Part shown: one piece after another, positions 1 to 7,635 of the stretch
How positions within the stretch are numbered: the stretch's first letter is position 1
Layout: each line of letters begins with the position of its first letter
Assembly (NCBI RefSeq): GCF_016863035.1
Contig: NZ_BOOC01000022.1
Location: forward strand, 62,001-126,000
Source of the DNA: Microbispora corallina
GTDB lineage: Bacteria; Actinomycetota; Actinomycetes; Streptosporangiales; Streptosporangiaceae
DNA: 64,000 bases
Reading direction: 5' to 3'
The notes under the pieces: generated by a model
Seen by the model: the letters and a program-made list of their open reading frames with translations, nothing else
Told to the model about the DNA's origin: nothing
Databases searched by the model: none
Made by a program: the position numbers and the translations under genes

Positions 1-845
1 CCGACGAAGCCGTGGAGGGAGCCCTCGAAGCAGCGGTGCTCGACCGGAACCCCCGCCTCCGCCAGCGCGGCGGCGTAGGCGGCGCCCTCGTCGCACAGCG
101 GGTCGCACTCCGCGGTGATCACGGTGGCGGGCGGCAGGCCCGACTTGTCCGGCAGGCGGAGCGGCGCCAGGCCCGGGTCGCCGGGGTCGGCCCCGGCCGC
201 GTACCGCTCGACGAACCAGGCCATCTCGTCGGCGTCCAGCCCGAACCCGGCGCCGTACGCCCGGTAGCTGGGGGTGTCCATCGCGACGTCGAGCACCGGG
301 CAGACGAGCACCTGGTGGACGAGGGGCAGGCCGAGGTCGCGGGCCCGCCACGCGGCCACCGCCGCGAGGTTGCCGCCGGCGCTGTCGCCGATCACGGCCA
401 CCCTGCCGGCGTCGCCGCCGTAGAACCCGGGCCGGGCGTGGACGTCGCGGACCACGGCGAGGGCGTCGTCGGCGGCGGCGGGATAGGGGTGCTCGGGGGC
501 GAGGCGGTAGTCGGCCGAGACCACCACGGCCCCGGTCCGGCGGGCGAGGTCGCGGCCGAAGGCGTCGTTGCGCTCGACGCTGCCGAAGGCCCAGCCACCG
601 CCGTGGAAGTAGACCAGCACGGGCAGCGCACGCCCGCCCGGCTCCGGCCGGTAGACGCGGACCGGCACCCCGGCCGCGGTCTCGTCGCGCACCTCGGGCA
701 GCTCGATCCGCGGGCCCCGCCGGTCGGCCATGGCGTCGAGCGTGCGCAGCCGCGCGATCTGGGCGGGCGTGAGCGCCGCCAGGTCGACGCCCAGATCCGA
801 CGGGAACAGCTTCAGGTAGGCCTCGGCCTGCGGATGCAACGCCAT
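1..845 (-). CDS. alpha/beta hydrolase, HSL (family IV) esterase, partial
   Basis: This gene encodes a probable cytoplasmic carboxylesterase of the hormone-sensitive-lipase type. The 281 residues present contain the oxyanion motif HGGG (81-84), the nucleophile elbow GDSAGG (Ser155), a probable acid Asp248 in AECDPL and His278 in SLHGF. Only the last few dozen residues are missing, because the gene runs off the left edge of the window. The ATG start gives MALHPQAEAY, which matches the usual N-terminus of this family. The next gene lies 34 bp upstream on the same strand, so the two may be cotranscribed. The family assignment is secure; the natural ester is unknown. Confidence 0.9.
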   Translation of the reverse strand, partial: MALHPQAEAYLKLFPSDLGVDLAALTPAQIARLRTLDAMADRRGPRIELPEVRDETAAGVPVRVYRPEPGGRALPVLVYFHGGGWAFGSVERNDAFGRDLARRTGAVVVSADYRLAPEHPYPAAADDALAVVRDVHARPGFYGGDAGRVAVIGDSAGGNLAAVAAWRARDLGLPLVHQVLVCPVLDVAMDTPSYRAYGAGFGLDADEMAWFVERYAAGADPGDPGLAPLRLPDKSGLPPATVITAECDPLCDEGAAYAAALAEAGVPVEHRCFEGSLHGFV

Positions 846-879
846 GCCCGGCACACTAACAGCGGCCCCCGACAGGACG

Positions 880-1575
880 TCAGGGACGGGCGGCGTCGAC
901 GAACGCCTCGATCAGGCCGTTGTCCGCGCCGCGCTCGGGGTGCCACTGGACGCCCACGGCGAACCGGTGCCCCTGCAGCTCCACGGCCTCGACGATCTGG
1001 TCGTCGGCCCAGGCGACCGCGATGAGCCCGGTGCCGAGCCGCCGCACGGCCTGCCGGTGGGCTCCGGTCACCTCGGCCCGGTCCCCGATCGCCTTGCCCA
1101 CCTTGCTCGACACGCTCACCGTCACCGCGTGCCGGGCCGTCTCGTGCCGGTCGTGGCCGACCGACTCGGGGAGCGACCGGATGAGCGTGCCTCCCTGGGC
1201 GACGTTGAGGACGTGCATGCCGCGGGAGATCGCCAGCAGGGGGACGCCGGCCTCCACGGCGGCCTGGGCGAGGGCCACCTCGAACCGGTCGCGGTGCGGC
1301 TGCGGCTCGGCGACGTCGTCGCCCCGGTCCTCGGCGTCCTCCTCGCCGTACAGGGCGGGGTCGACCTCGACGCCGCCGGCCAGAACGACTCCGTCGAGGC
1401 CGCGCAGGTAGTCGGGGACGGCGTACGGCGTGATGGGAGGCAGCAGCACGGGCGCGGCGCCGGCCTTCTCCACAGCCCGGGCGTACGCCTGGGGCGACAC
1501 GGCCGCCTCGCGGACCCACACACCCCATCGGGCTGCCTCGAGATAGGTGGTGATGCCGACGATCGGACGTGCCAT
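880..1575 (-). CDS. gamma-glutamyl-gamma-aminobutyrate hydrolase-like (peptidase C26) with Ser at the Cys position
   Basis: This 231-aa class I glutamine-amidotransferase-fold protein resembles PuuD-type gamma-glutamyl hydrolases, which cleave gamma-glutamyl-GABA in putrescine degradation. The fold is visible as an N-terminal PIVGITTY strand, the LAGGVEVDPALY loop (65-76) and the C-terminal VGVQWHPE His-Glu pair. The nucleophile loop reads AISRGMHVLN where the family has ICRG, so residue 117 is Ser (TCC) rather than Cys. The ATG at 1575 is preceded by GGGAG at good spacing. Only one base change separates TCC from TGC, so an assembly error is possible. Otherwise the protein is a Ser variant or a non-catalytic homologue. 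Confidence 0.85.
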   Translation of the reverse strand: MARPIVGITTYLEAARWGVWVREAAVSPQAYARAVEKAGAAPVLLPPITPYAVPDYLRGLDGVVLAGGVEVDPALYGEEDAEDRGDDVAEPQPHRDRFEVALAQAAVEAGVPLLAISRGMHVLNVAQGGTLIRSLPESVGHDRHETARHAVTVSVSSKVGKAIGDRAEVTGAHRQAVRRLGTGLIAVAWADDQIVEAVELQGHRFAVGVQWHPERGADNGLIEAFVDAARP

Positions 1576-1885
1576 TTGCGATCTCCCGTGAGTGGTGCGG
1601 AGGGGCACGCCCATCATGGCGTACGGCTTTTCTTTTTTGTCACCTTTCTCACCAAGGTTCTCGTCAACCACATCGTTCCAACACGAAGGATAACGACATG
1701 ATGACGATGCGTAGCCTTCGCACCACCTTGCGATGAATCGGTTGTGACGCCCGACTGCGGGTGAAACACTCCCCGGTGAGCGATCGGTTGAGCCGGGGCC
1801 GCCGGCGCTCGTCACCCGGAGCCGTCAGGGAGGTGGATCGACAAAGACCGGAATCCGTTCCGGTCGCAAGGGTGGGACACAACTG
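1576..1885. other. divergent intergenic region, C26 hydrolase / globin-reductase
   Basis: This 310-bp gap between divergent genes holds a T-rich run near 1627-1640 and, on its right side, a perfect 8-bp inverted repeat described separately. I see no convincing small gene or RNA in it. It should hold both promoters. Confidence 0.5.
1846..1865 (+). promoter_or_regulatory. 20-bp palindrome upstream of the globin-reductase gene
   Basis: GACCGGAA and TTCCGGTC form a perfect 8-bp inverted repeat around TCCG. It ends 20 bp before the ATG at 1886. It could be a dimeric repressor operator or an mRNA hairpin in the 5' leader. It does not resemble the NsrR sites I know. Confidence 0.4.
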
Positions 1886-3001
1886 ATGTCGCTAAATCCG
1901 CGCCTCGTCAAGGAGAGCTTCGCACTCGTCGAGCCCGTCGCGGGGAAGGCCGCGGCGTATTTCTACGGACGGCTGTTCTCCGAGAGTCCGCAACTGCGGG
2001 GCATGTTCCCGCCCGCGATGGAGGTGCAGCGCGACCGGCTCTTCGGCGCGCTCACGAGAATCGTCTGGATGCTCGACAGTCCCGGCGGGCTCGCGCACTA
2101 CCTCGCGCAGCTCGGCCGCGACCACCGCAAATACGGCGTCGTCGCCGAGCACTACAAGGCCGTCGGCAACGCCCTCGTCGCGACCGTCAGGCACTTCGCC
2201 GCCGAGATATGGAACGAGGAGATCGAGGCCGCCTGGGTGGCGGCGTACGGGATGGCGTCGGAGATCATGATAGAGGCGGCCGAGGCCGAGGCGGGGACGA
2301 CCCCGCCGTGGTGGCTCGCCGAGGTCGTCGACCACGAGCAGCGCACCCGGGACATCGCCGTGATCACGGTGCGGCCGTCCCAGCGCCTGCCGTTCCTCCC
2401 CGGGCAGTACGTGACCGTGCAGACGGCGCGCTGGCCCCGGGTCTGGCGGACCTTCTCCATCGCCAACGCCCCCCGCAAGGACAACACCCTGCGCTTCCAC
2501 GTGCGGGCGGTGCCCGGGGGGTGGGTCAGCTCGAGCCTGGTCCGGCACACCCGCATCGGCGACCAGGTCCTGCTCGGGCCGCCGGTCGGGACCATGACGC
2601 CGGTGGACTCGGGCCGGGACATGCTCTGCGTCGCCGGGGGCACCGGGCTGGCCCCGCTCAAGGCGATCATCGAGCACGTCGTCGCGTCCGGGCGGCGGCC
2701 CCACATCCACCTGCTGTTCGGGGCGCGCAGCGCGTCGGAGCTGTACGACATTCAGGACCTGGTCCGGATGGAGTCGGGGTTCCCGTGGCTGCGGGTGCTG
2801 CCCGTGGTGTCGGACGAGCCGGCCTACGACGGCATGCGGGGCAGGCTGCCGGAGGTGATGGAGCGCTTCCACTCGTGGGCGGAGCACGAGGTCTACGTCT
2901 GCGGGCCGTCCACCATGGTGAACGAGACCGTGCAGCGGCTGCAGGCGTCGGGGGTGCCGCCGGCCCGCATCCACCGGGACACCGTCCAGGGCGAGCCCTG
3001 A
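1886..3001 (+). CDS. globin domain fused to FAD/NAD(P)-binding reductase (flavohemoprotein-like)
   Basis: This 371-aa protein has the layout of a flavohemoglobin. Residues 1-130 are a globin with FYGRLF (distal Tyr about 27) and a likely proximal His80 in GRDHRKYG. The FAD-binding domain carries RTFSIANAP (about 193-201). The NAD(P)-binding domain carries GGTGLAPLKAI and a C-terminal VCGPSTM. Proteins of this kind oxidise nitric oxide to nitrate with O2 and NAD(P)H in the cytoplasm. The spacing and key residues differ somewhat from E. coli Hmp, so activity is inferred. The ATG at 1886 has a weak GGGTGGG site upstream. The gene stands alone, divergent from the C26 hydrolase. Confidence 0.88.
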   Translation: MSLNPRLVKESFALVEPVAGKAAAYFYGRLFSESPQLRGMFPPAMEVQRDRLFGALTRIVWMLDSPGGLAHYLAQLGRDHRKYGVVAEHYKAVGNALVATVRHFAAEIWNEEIEAAWVAAYGMASEIMIEAAEAEAGTTPPWWLAEVVDHEQRTRDIAVITVRPSQRLPFLPGQYVTVQTARWPRVWRTFSIANAPRKDNTLRFHVRAVPGGWVSSSLVRHTRIGDQVLLGPPVGTMTPVDSGRDMLCVAGGTGLAPLKAIIEHVVASGRRPHIHLLFGARSASELYDIQDLVRMESGFPWLRVLPVVSDEPAYDGMRGRLPEVMERFHSWAEHEVYVCGPSTMVNETVQRLQASGVPPARIHRDTVQGEP

Positions 3002-3069
3002 CGATCCGGGGGCGCGGCGGGGCGTCTGCTGGCACGATGGCCACAGGCCGTACAAGGAGGAGGTTCGTC

Positions 3070-4146
3070 ATGGACGCTCTGCTCGCCGTCGGCACCCGCA
3101 AGGGGCTGTTCCTCGCGCGATCGAGGGGAGGGGGACCCTTCGAGGTCGAGCCGGTGCGGTTCTCCACGATCGCCGTGCACTCGGTGGCGGTCGACACCCG
3201 CCGCGACACGCCCCGCCTGCTCGCCGGCATCGAGTACGGCCACTTCGGCCCGTCCGTCATGTGGTCCGACGACCTCGGGGAGACCTGGCACGAGGCGAAC
3301 ACGCCGCCGGTCGCCTTCCCCGAGCGGACCGGCGCCGCCCTCGCCCGGGTCTGGCAGCTCCAGCCGTCGCCCACCGAGCCCGACGTGGTCTGGGCGGGCG
3401 CCGAGCCGGCGGCCCTGTTCCGCTCGGAGGACCGCGGCGAGACCTACTCGCTCGTCGAGGGCCTGTGGGACCACCCGACCCGGCCCCAGTGGCAGCCCGG
3501 CAACGGGGGGCTGTGCCTGCACACGATCGTCCCGCACCCGGACGACCCGAAGTCCATCGCGATCGCCGCCTCGGCCGTCGGGTTCTTCCGCAGCGACGAC
3601 GGCGGCCTCACGTGGTACCCGTCCAACCGGAACATCCGCGCGCCGTTCCTGCCCGAGGGCGCGCAGTACCCCGAGTGGGGGCAGTGCGTGCACAAGGTCG
3701 CCCACCACCCGGCGCGACCGGAGCGGCTCTACCTCCAGCACCACTTCGGCGTCTACCGGTCCGACGACTTCGGCGCCTCGTGGACCGACATCGGGTCGGG
3801 CCTGCCGTCCGACTTCGGGTTCCCGATCGCCGTCCACCCCGACGACCCGGACACGCTGTGGGTGTTCCCGCTGCACGGCGACGTCGACCGCACCCCGGTC
3901 GGCCACCGGTACCAGGTCTTCCGCAGCGAGGACGCGGGATCGACCTGGGAGGGCCACTCCACCGGGCTCCCCGAGGGCCCGGTGCACGCCGCGGTCCTCA
4001 GGGACGCGATGGCGGCCGGCCCCGCCGGCCTGTTCTTCGGCACGCGCGACGGGGAGGTGTACGGCTCGCGCGACGACGGGGAGACCTGGACGCGGATCGC
4101 CCGGCACCTGCCGGACGTGCTGTGCGTCCGCGCGGCGGTGCTCTGA
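3070..4146 (+). CDS. beta-propeller protein with BNR/Asp-box repeats (sialidase-like)
   Basis: This 358-aa protein carries about six Asp-box motifs spread along its length: SDDLGETW, SEDRGETY, SDDGGLTW, SDDFGASW, SEDAGSTW and SRDDGETW. That predicts a six-bladed propeller of the sialidase/BNR superfamily. There is no signal peptide, and I do not see the arginine triad of true sialidases, so a sialidase label would be too specific. The ATG at 3070 follows the strong site AAGGAGGAGG. The stop codon directly abuts the GTG of the next gene, so the two are almost certainly cotranslated and may work together. Confidence 0.85.
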   Translation: MDALLAVGTRKGLFLARSRGGGPFEVEPVRFSTIAVHSVAVDTRRDTPRLLAGIEYGHFGPSVMWSDDLGETWHEANTPPVAFPERTGAALARVWQLQPSPTEPDVVWAGAEPAALFRSEDRGETYSLVEGLWDHPTRPQWQPGNGGLCLHTIVPHPDDPKSIAIAASAVGFFRSDDGGLTWYPSNRNIRAPFLPEGAQYPEWGQCVHKVAHHPARPERLYLQHHFGVYRSDDFGASWTDIGSGLPSDFGFPIAVHPDDPDTLWVFPLHGDVDRTPVGHRYQVFRSEDAGSTWEGHSTGLPEGPVHAAVLRDAMAAGPAGLFFGTRDGEVYGSRDDGETWTRIARHLPDVLCVRAAVL

Positions 4147-4455
4147 GTGGCCAGGCCCGTCACGATGGTGACGTTCGTGCTGCCCCGGACGCTCCGCCAC
4201 CTGGCCGGTCACCGGGACGAGGTCCGGGTGTTCGCCGTAGCCGCGGCCGACGAGCACGCGCCGACGCTGGAGGCCGCCCTCGACACGCTCCGCCGTACGC
4301 ACCCCTCCCTGGAGGAGCGGGTGCGCGGCGCGGACGGCCGGATCCGCCCGTGGATGGGCGTCTACGTGTGCGGGGAGAACGCGCGGCGGCTGGGCGGGCT
4401 GTCGTGCGCGCTCCCGCCGGGCGCCGAGATCCACGTCGCCCCCGCGCTGGAGTAG
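4147..4455 (+). CDS. MoaD/ThiS-family ubiquitin-fold protein lacking C-terminal Gly-Gly
   Basis: This 102-aa protein looks like a MoaD/ThiS beta-grasp fold: a VTFVLPRTLRHLAG start, a central helix (TLEAALDTLRRTHPSLEERV), then IRPWMGVYVCGENARRLGG and a final strand AEIHVAPALE. Sulfur carriers of this family end in Gly-Gly, which is adenylated and thiocarboxylated. This one ends APALE, so it should not work as a sulfur carrier unless it is processed. The GTG start follows the stop codon of the propeller gene with no gap, so it is translationally coupled. A partner or regulator role for the propeller protein is inference. Confidence 0.75.
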   Translation: MARPVTMVTFVLPRTLRHLAGHRDEVRVFAVAAADEHAPTLEAALDTLRRTHPSLEERVRGADGRIRPWMGVYVCGENARRLGGLSCALPPGAEIHVAPALE

Positions 4456-4471
4456 CCGCCCGCGCGGCTCC

Positions 4472-5110
4472 TCAGGTGTGGACGATCAGCCAGGTGGCCA
4501 CGGCGGTCACCGTGGCGGACCGGTTGCCGATGATGTGGGGGCGGCTGCACGGGAACGTGATCGAGTCGCCCTCGGCCAGCGTGACCACCTCGGTCTCGAA
4601 CTCGATCGTCAGCTCCCCCCGGGTGACCGTGCCCACCTCGTAGCCCTCGTGCCTGAGGAACCGGCCGTGCTCGGCCGACACGGCACGCGGCGGGTAGGTG
4701 GACTCGAAGAACTCGACGCCGTCGGTGGGCACCGGCGACAGCCTGCGGAAGGTGACGCCGCCGCCAAGCGTGATCGGGGCGACCTCCCAGGCCCTGCGGA
4801 TGGCGAAGCGCCGCCCCTCCTCCGGCGCCCCGTCCCCCGAGGCCCCCTCCCGGCCGTCTTCCCGGGGAGCCTCCTCGGCCTTCTCGTCGAAGACGGCCGC
4901 GAGCGGCACGCCGATCGCCGAGACGTACGCGATCAGCCTGCTGACCGAGGGGCGCATCGTGCCGCGCTCGATCTGGGAGACGGCGCTCGCCGAGATGCCG
5001 AGCTCGCGCGCGAGCGCCCGCAGCGACATCCCCGACCGCACTCGGAGCTCGCGGAGCCGCTCGCCGAGGCGCTCACCGGTGATCGCCTCGATGTCCGAAG
5101 GGCCGGTCAT
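4472..5110 (-). CDS. XRE-family transcriptional regulator with C-terminal cupin
   Basis: This 212-aa one-component regulator has an N-terminal helix-turn-helix (LRALARELGISASAVSQIERG, about residues 31-50). An acidic linker follows, then a cupin_2 sensor domain (HEGYEVGTVTRGELTIEF, followed by LAEGDSITFPCSRPH). Members of this group usually control neighbouring amine, amino-acid or nucleobase uptake genes. It is transcribed divergently from the NCS1 permease, and a perfect 18-bp palindrome lies between them, so it is the likely local regulator. The ATG at 5110 was chosen; a GTG at 5122 in frame is an alternative, and the GGAG site lies only about 4 nt before the ATG. Confidence 0.88.
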   Translation of the reverse strand: MTGPSDIEAITGERLGERLRELRVRSGMSLRALARELGISASAVSQIERGTMRPSVSRLIAYVSAIGVPLAAVFDEKAEEAPREDGREGASGDGAPEEGRRFAIRRAWEVAPITLGGGVTFRRLSPVPTDGVEFFESTYPPRAVSAEHGRFLRHEGYEVGTVTRGELTIEFETEVVTLAEGDSITFPCSRPHIIGNRSATVTAVATWLIVHT

Positions 5111-5174
5111 GTCCTCCACCACGTCACACGAGCTTTACACGGCCGAAATTCCCGGCCCGACGTCAAGGAATACA

Positions 5175-5204
5175 TTAACGGCAACAGTTAAGTGGCCACT
5201 TAAC
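5175..5204 (+). promoter_or_regulatory. perfect 18-bp palindrome with an extra half-site between XRE-cupin and NCS1 genes
   Basis: Bases 5187-5204 read GTTAAGTGGCCACTTAAC, a perfect palindrome. A further TTAAC at 5175-5179 pairs with GTTAA at 5187-5191 across 7 bp, giving three regularly spaced half-sites. The position between the divergent genes suggests the operator of the XRE-cupin regulator. Confidence 0.6.
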
Positions 5205-5260
5205 AGCGCGCGCTCCCTGATCACGCCCTCCCCCGCACGATACCCCCCAGGGATGCTGAC

Positions 5261-6853
5261 ATGACCGAACACAGCGCACCGCCCCGGCCCCCGGACCACG
5301 ACGTCGTGGAGGCCGCCGGCATGCCGGTCGGCGCCGGGCTCGTCAAGCCCGGCTACGACCCCCGGCTCGCCAACGAGGACCTCGCCCCGCTGCGCGAGCA
5401 GACGTGGTCCTGGTACAACATCTTCGCCTTCTGGATGTCCGACGTGCACAGCGTCGGCGGCTACGTCACGGCGGGCAGCCTGTTCGCCCTCGGCCTGGCG
5501 AGCTGGCAGGTGCTGTTCGCCCTCCTCGCCGGCATCCTGATCGTCAACGTCTTCTGCAACCTGGTCGCCAAGCCGAGCCAGGTCACCGGCGTGCCGTACC
5601 CGGTGATCAACCGCGCCGTCTTCGGGGTGCGCGGCGCCAACATCCCCGCCGTCGTGCGCGGGGCGATCGCGATCGCCTGGTACGGGGTGCAGACCTACCT
5701 GGCGTCCCAGTCGCTCATCATCATCTTCCTCAAGTTCTGGCCCGCCACGGCGGCCCTGAACGACGTGCGGACCTCCGGGTTCCTCGGCCTCCCCGTGCTC
5801 GGCTACATCTGCTACGCGATCCTCTGGGTGGCCCAGGCGTTCGTGTTCTGGAAGGGGATGGAGGCGATCCGCCGGTTCATCGACTGGGCCGGGCCGGCCG
5901 TCTACGCCGTCATGCTGGTGCTCGCCGTCTACCTGGTCGCCCGGGCCGGCTGGCGGAACATCAGCCTCGACCTGTCCCAGGGCGCCCACCTCGGGTTCGC
6001 CGAGTCGGTCCCGGTCATGCTGGGCGCGATCGCCCTAGTGGTGTCGTACTTCTCCGGGCCCATGCTCAACTTCGGCGACTTCTCCCGGTACGGCCGGTCG
6101 TTCTCCGCCGTGAAGAAGGGCAACCTGCTCGGGCTCCCGGTGAACTTCCTGTTCTTCTCGCTGCTGACGGTGATCACGGCGTCCGCCACCGTGCCGGTCT
6201 TCGGCGAGCTCGTCACCGACCCGATCCACACGGTCCAGCGGATCGACACGCCGTTCGCGATCCTGCTCGGCGGGCTGACGTTCGTGGTCGCGACCGTGGG
6301 CATCAACATCGTGGCCAACTTCATCTCGCCGGCGTTCGACTTCTCCAACCTCAGCCCGCAGCGGATCAGCTGGCGGACCGGCGGCATGATCGCCGCGGTC
6401 GGCTCGGTGCTCCTCACCCCGTGGAACTGGTACGGCAACCCGGACGCCATCCACTACACGCTGGGGCTGCTCGGCGCGCTCATCGGCCCGCTGTTCGGCA
6501 TCCTCATCGCCGGCTACTACGTGGCGAGCAGGCAGCGGGTGTGGGTGGACGACCTGTTCACCCTCGACCAGGGCGGCCGGTACTGGTTCAGGAACGGCTA
6601 CAACCCGAACGCGGTCTGGGCGACGGCCGCGGCCGGCGTCCCGGCGATCGTGTCGGTGCTCGCGCCGAAGATGGTCCTCGACCTCGGCCTGACGACGACC
6701 GACCTCACGTGGGTGGCCGACTACAGCTGGTTCGTCGGGTGCGGGCTCGGCTTCGCGGCGATGGTGGTCCTGGAGCGGGTCTCGCCGCGCATCGGCGGCC
6801 TCGACCGCGACGTCCACCTCGCCGCCGACGGGGCGGCGCCGGCCCGCCCATGA
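5261..6853 (+). CDS. NCS1-family nucleobase/hydantoin:cation symporter
   Basis: This 530-aa inner-membrane permease has about 12 transmembrane segments. It shows NCS1 hallmarks: an N-terminal LAPLREQTWSWYNIFAFWM, then SVGGYVTAG, a KPSQVTGVPYPV loop, RFIDWAGP and FGDFSRYGRS. This family (Mhp1, PucI, FurD) imports hydantoins, allantoin, uracil or purines with Na+ or H+. The downstream gene overlaps by ATGA and encodes a hydantoin-racemase-like enzyme, which favours a hydantoin or allantoin-related substrate here. The ATG at 5261 follows a modest AGGGA site. The divergent XRE-cupin gene and the palindrome upstream suggest substrate-controlled expression. Confidence 0.92.
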   Translation: MTEHSAPPRPPDHDVVEAAGMPVGAGLVKPGYDPRLANEDLAPLREQTWSWYNIFAFWMSDVHSVGGYVTAGSLFALGLASWQVLFALLAGILIVNVFCNLVAKPSQVTGVPYPVINRAVFGVRGANIPAVVRGAIAIAWYGVQTYLASQSLIIIFLKFWPATAALNDVRTSGFLGLPVLGYICYAILWVAQAFVFWKGMEAIRRFIDWAGPAVYAVMLVLAVYLVARAGWRNISLDLSQGAHLGFAESVPVMLGAIALVVSYFSGPMLNFGDFSRYGRSFSAVKKGNLLGLPVNFLFFSLLTVITASATVPVFGELVTDPIHTVQRIDTPFAILLGGLTFVVATVGINIVANFISPAFDFSNLSPQRISWRTGGMIAAVGSVLLTPWNWYGNPDAIHYTLGLLGALIGPLFGILIAGYYVASRQRVWVDDLFTLDQGGRYWFRNGYNPNAVWATAAAGVPAIVSVLAPKMVLDLGLTTTDLTWVADYSWFVGCGLGFAAMVVLERVSPRIGGLDRDVHLAADGAAPARP

Positions 6854-7635
6854 CCCGGATCACCGTGATCAACCCCAACACCGCCCGGGCGATGACCGAG
6901 ACCGTCGGCAGGCGCGCCCGGGCGGTGGCGGCCCCCTCCACGGCGGTCGCCGCCGTCAGCCCGTCGATGGGCCCGGAGTCGATCGAGAGCCACTACGACG
7001 AGGCGCTGGCCGTCCCCGGCGTGCTGGCCGAGATCGCCGCCGGCGAGCGGGACGGGACCGACGGCTACGTCATCGCCTGCTTCGGCGACCCCGGCCTCGA
7101 CGCGGCGCGCGAGCTCGCCGCCGGGCCGGTGGTCGGCGTCGCCGAGGCGGCCATGCACGCCGCCACGCTCGTCGGCCGCACGTTCAGCGTCGTGACCACG
7201 CTCTCGCGCACCGCCGGGCGGGCCTGGGACCTCGCCCACCGGTACGGCGCCGCGGGCGCCTGCCGGGGCGTGCACGCCTGCGACATCCCCGTCCTCGACC
7301 TGGACGGCCCGGGCGCGCGGGAGGCCGTCGCCGATCTGTGCGCCCGGGCCGTGCGGGAGGACGGCAGCGACGTGGTCGTGCTGGGCTGCGCGGGGATGGC
7401 CGCGTTCTGCGACGAGGTGGCGGAGAAGGCCGGCGTGCCGGTGGTCGAGGGCGTGGGCGCGGCCGTCAAGCTGGTCGAGGCGCTGGTGGCACTCGGCCTG
7501 CGGACGAGCCGGCGCGGCGAGTACGCCCCGCCGCCGCCCAAGCGCTACTCGGGCCTGCTCGGCGGCTTCACCGTCGGACCGGAGGGTCAGACCTTGCGCC
7601 AGGCCGGGATCCAGGCGCCGTTCTCGACCACGTAG
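6850..7635 (+). CDS. aspartate/hydantoin racemase-family protein
   Basis: This 261-aa member of the Asp/Glu/hydantoin racemase superfamily has the two cysteine loops used for two-base racemisation: YVIACFGDPGLDAARE near the N-terminus and VVVLGCAGMAAF near residue 180. The N-terminal ITVINPNT is typical of hydantoin racemases. It would interconvert D- and L-5-substituted hydantoins, or racemise a related compound, in the cytoplasm. Its ATG overlaps the permease stop (ATGA), so the pair is one translational unit. No hydantoinase or carbamoylase gene is nearby, so the full pathway is not shown. The 3' end runs 49 bp into the convergent thyX gene, giving a tail longer than usual. Confidence 0.88.
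   Translation: MTRITVINPNTARAMTETVGRRARAVAAPSTAVAAVSPSMGPESIESHYDEALAVPGVLAEIAAGERDGTDGYVIACFGDPGLDAARELAAGPVVGVAEAAMHAATLVGRTFSVVTTLSRTAGRAWDLAHRYGAAGACRGVHACDIPVLDLDGPGAREAVADLCARAVREDGSDVVVLGCAGMAAFCDEVAEKAGVPVVEGVGAAVKLVEALVALGLRTSRRGEYAPPPPKRYSGLLGGFTVGPEGQTLRQAGIQAPFSTT

Noticed and set aside
3070-4146. Annotation of the propeller as a true sialidase
   Set aside because: Asp-boxes are present, but the arginine triad and a signal peptide are not seen.
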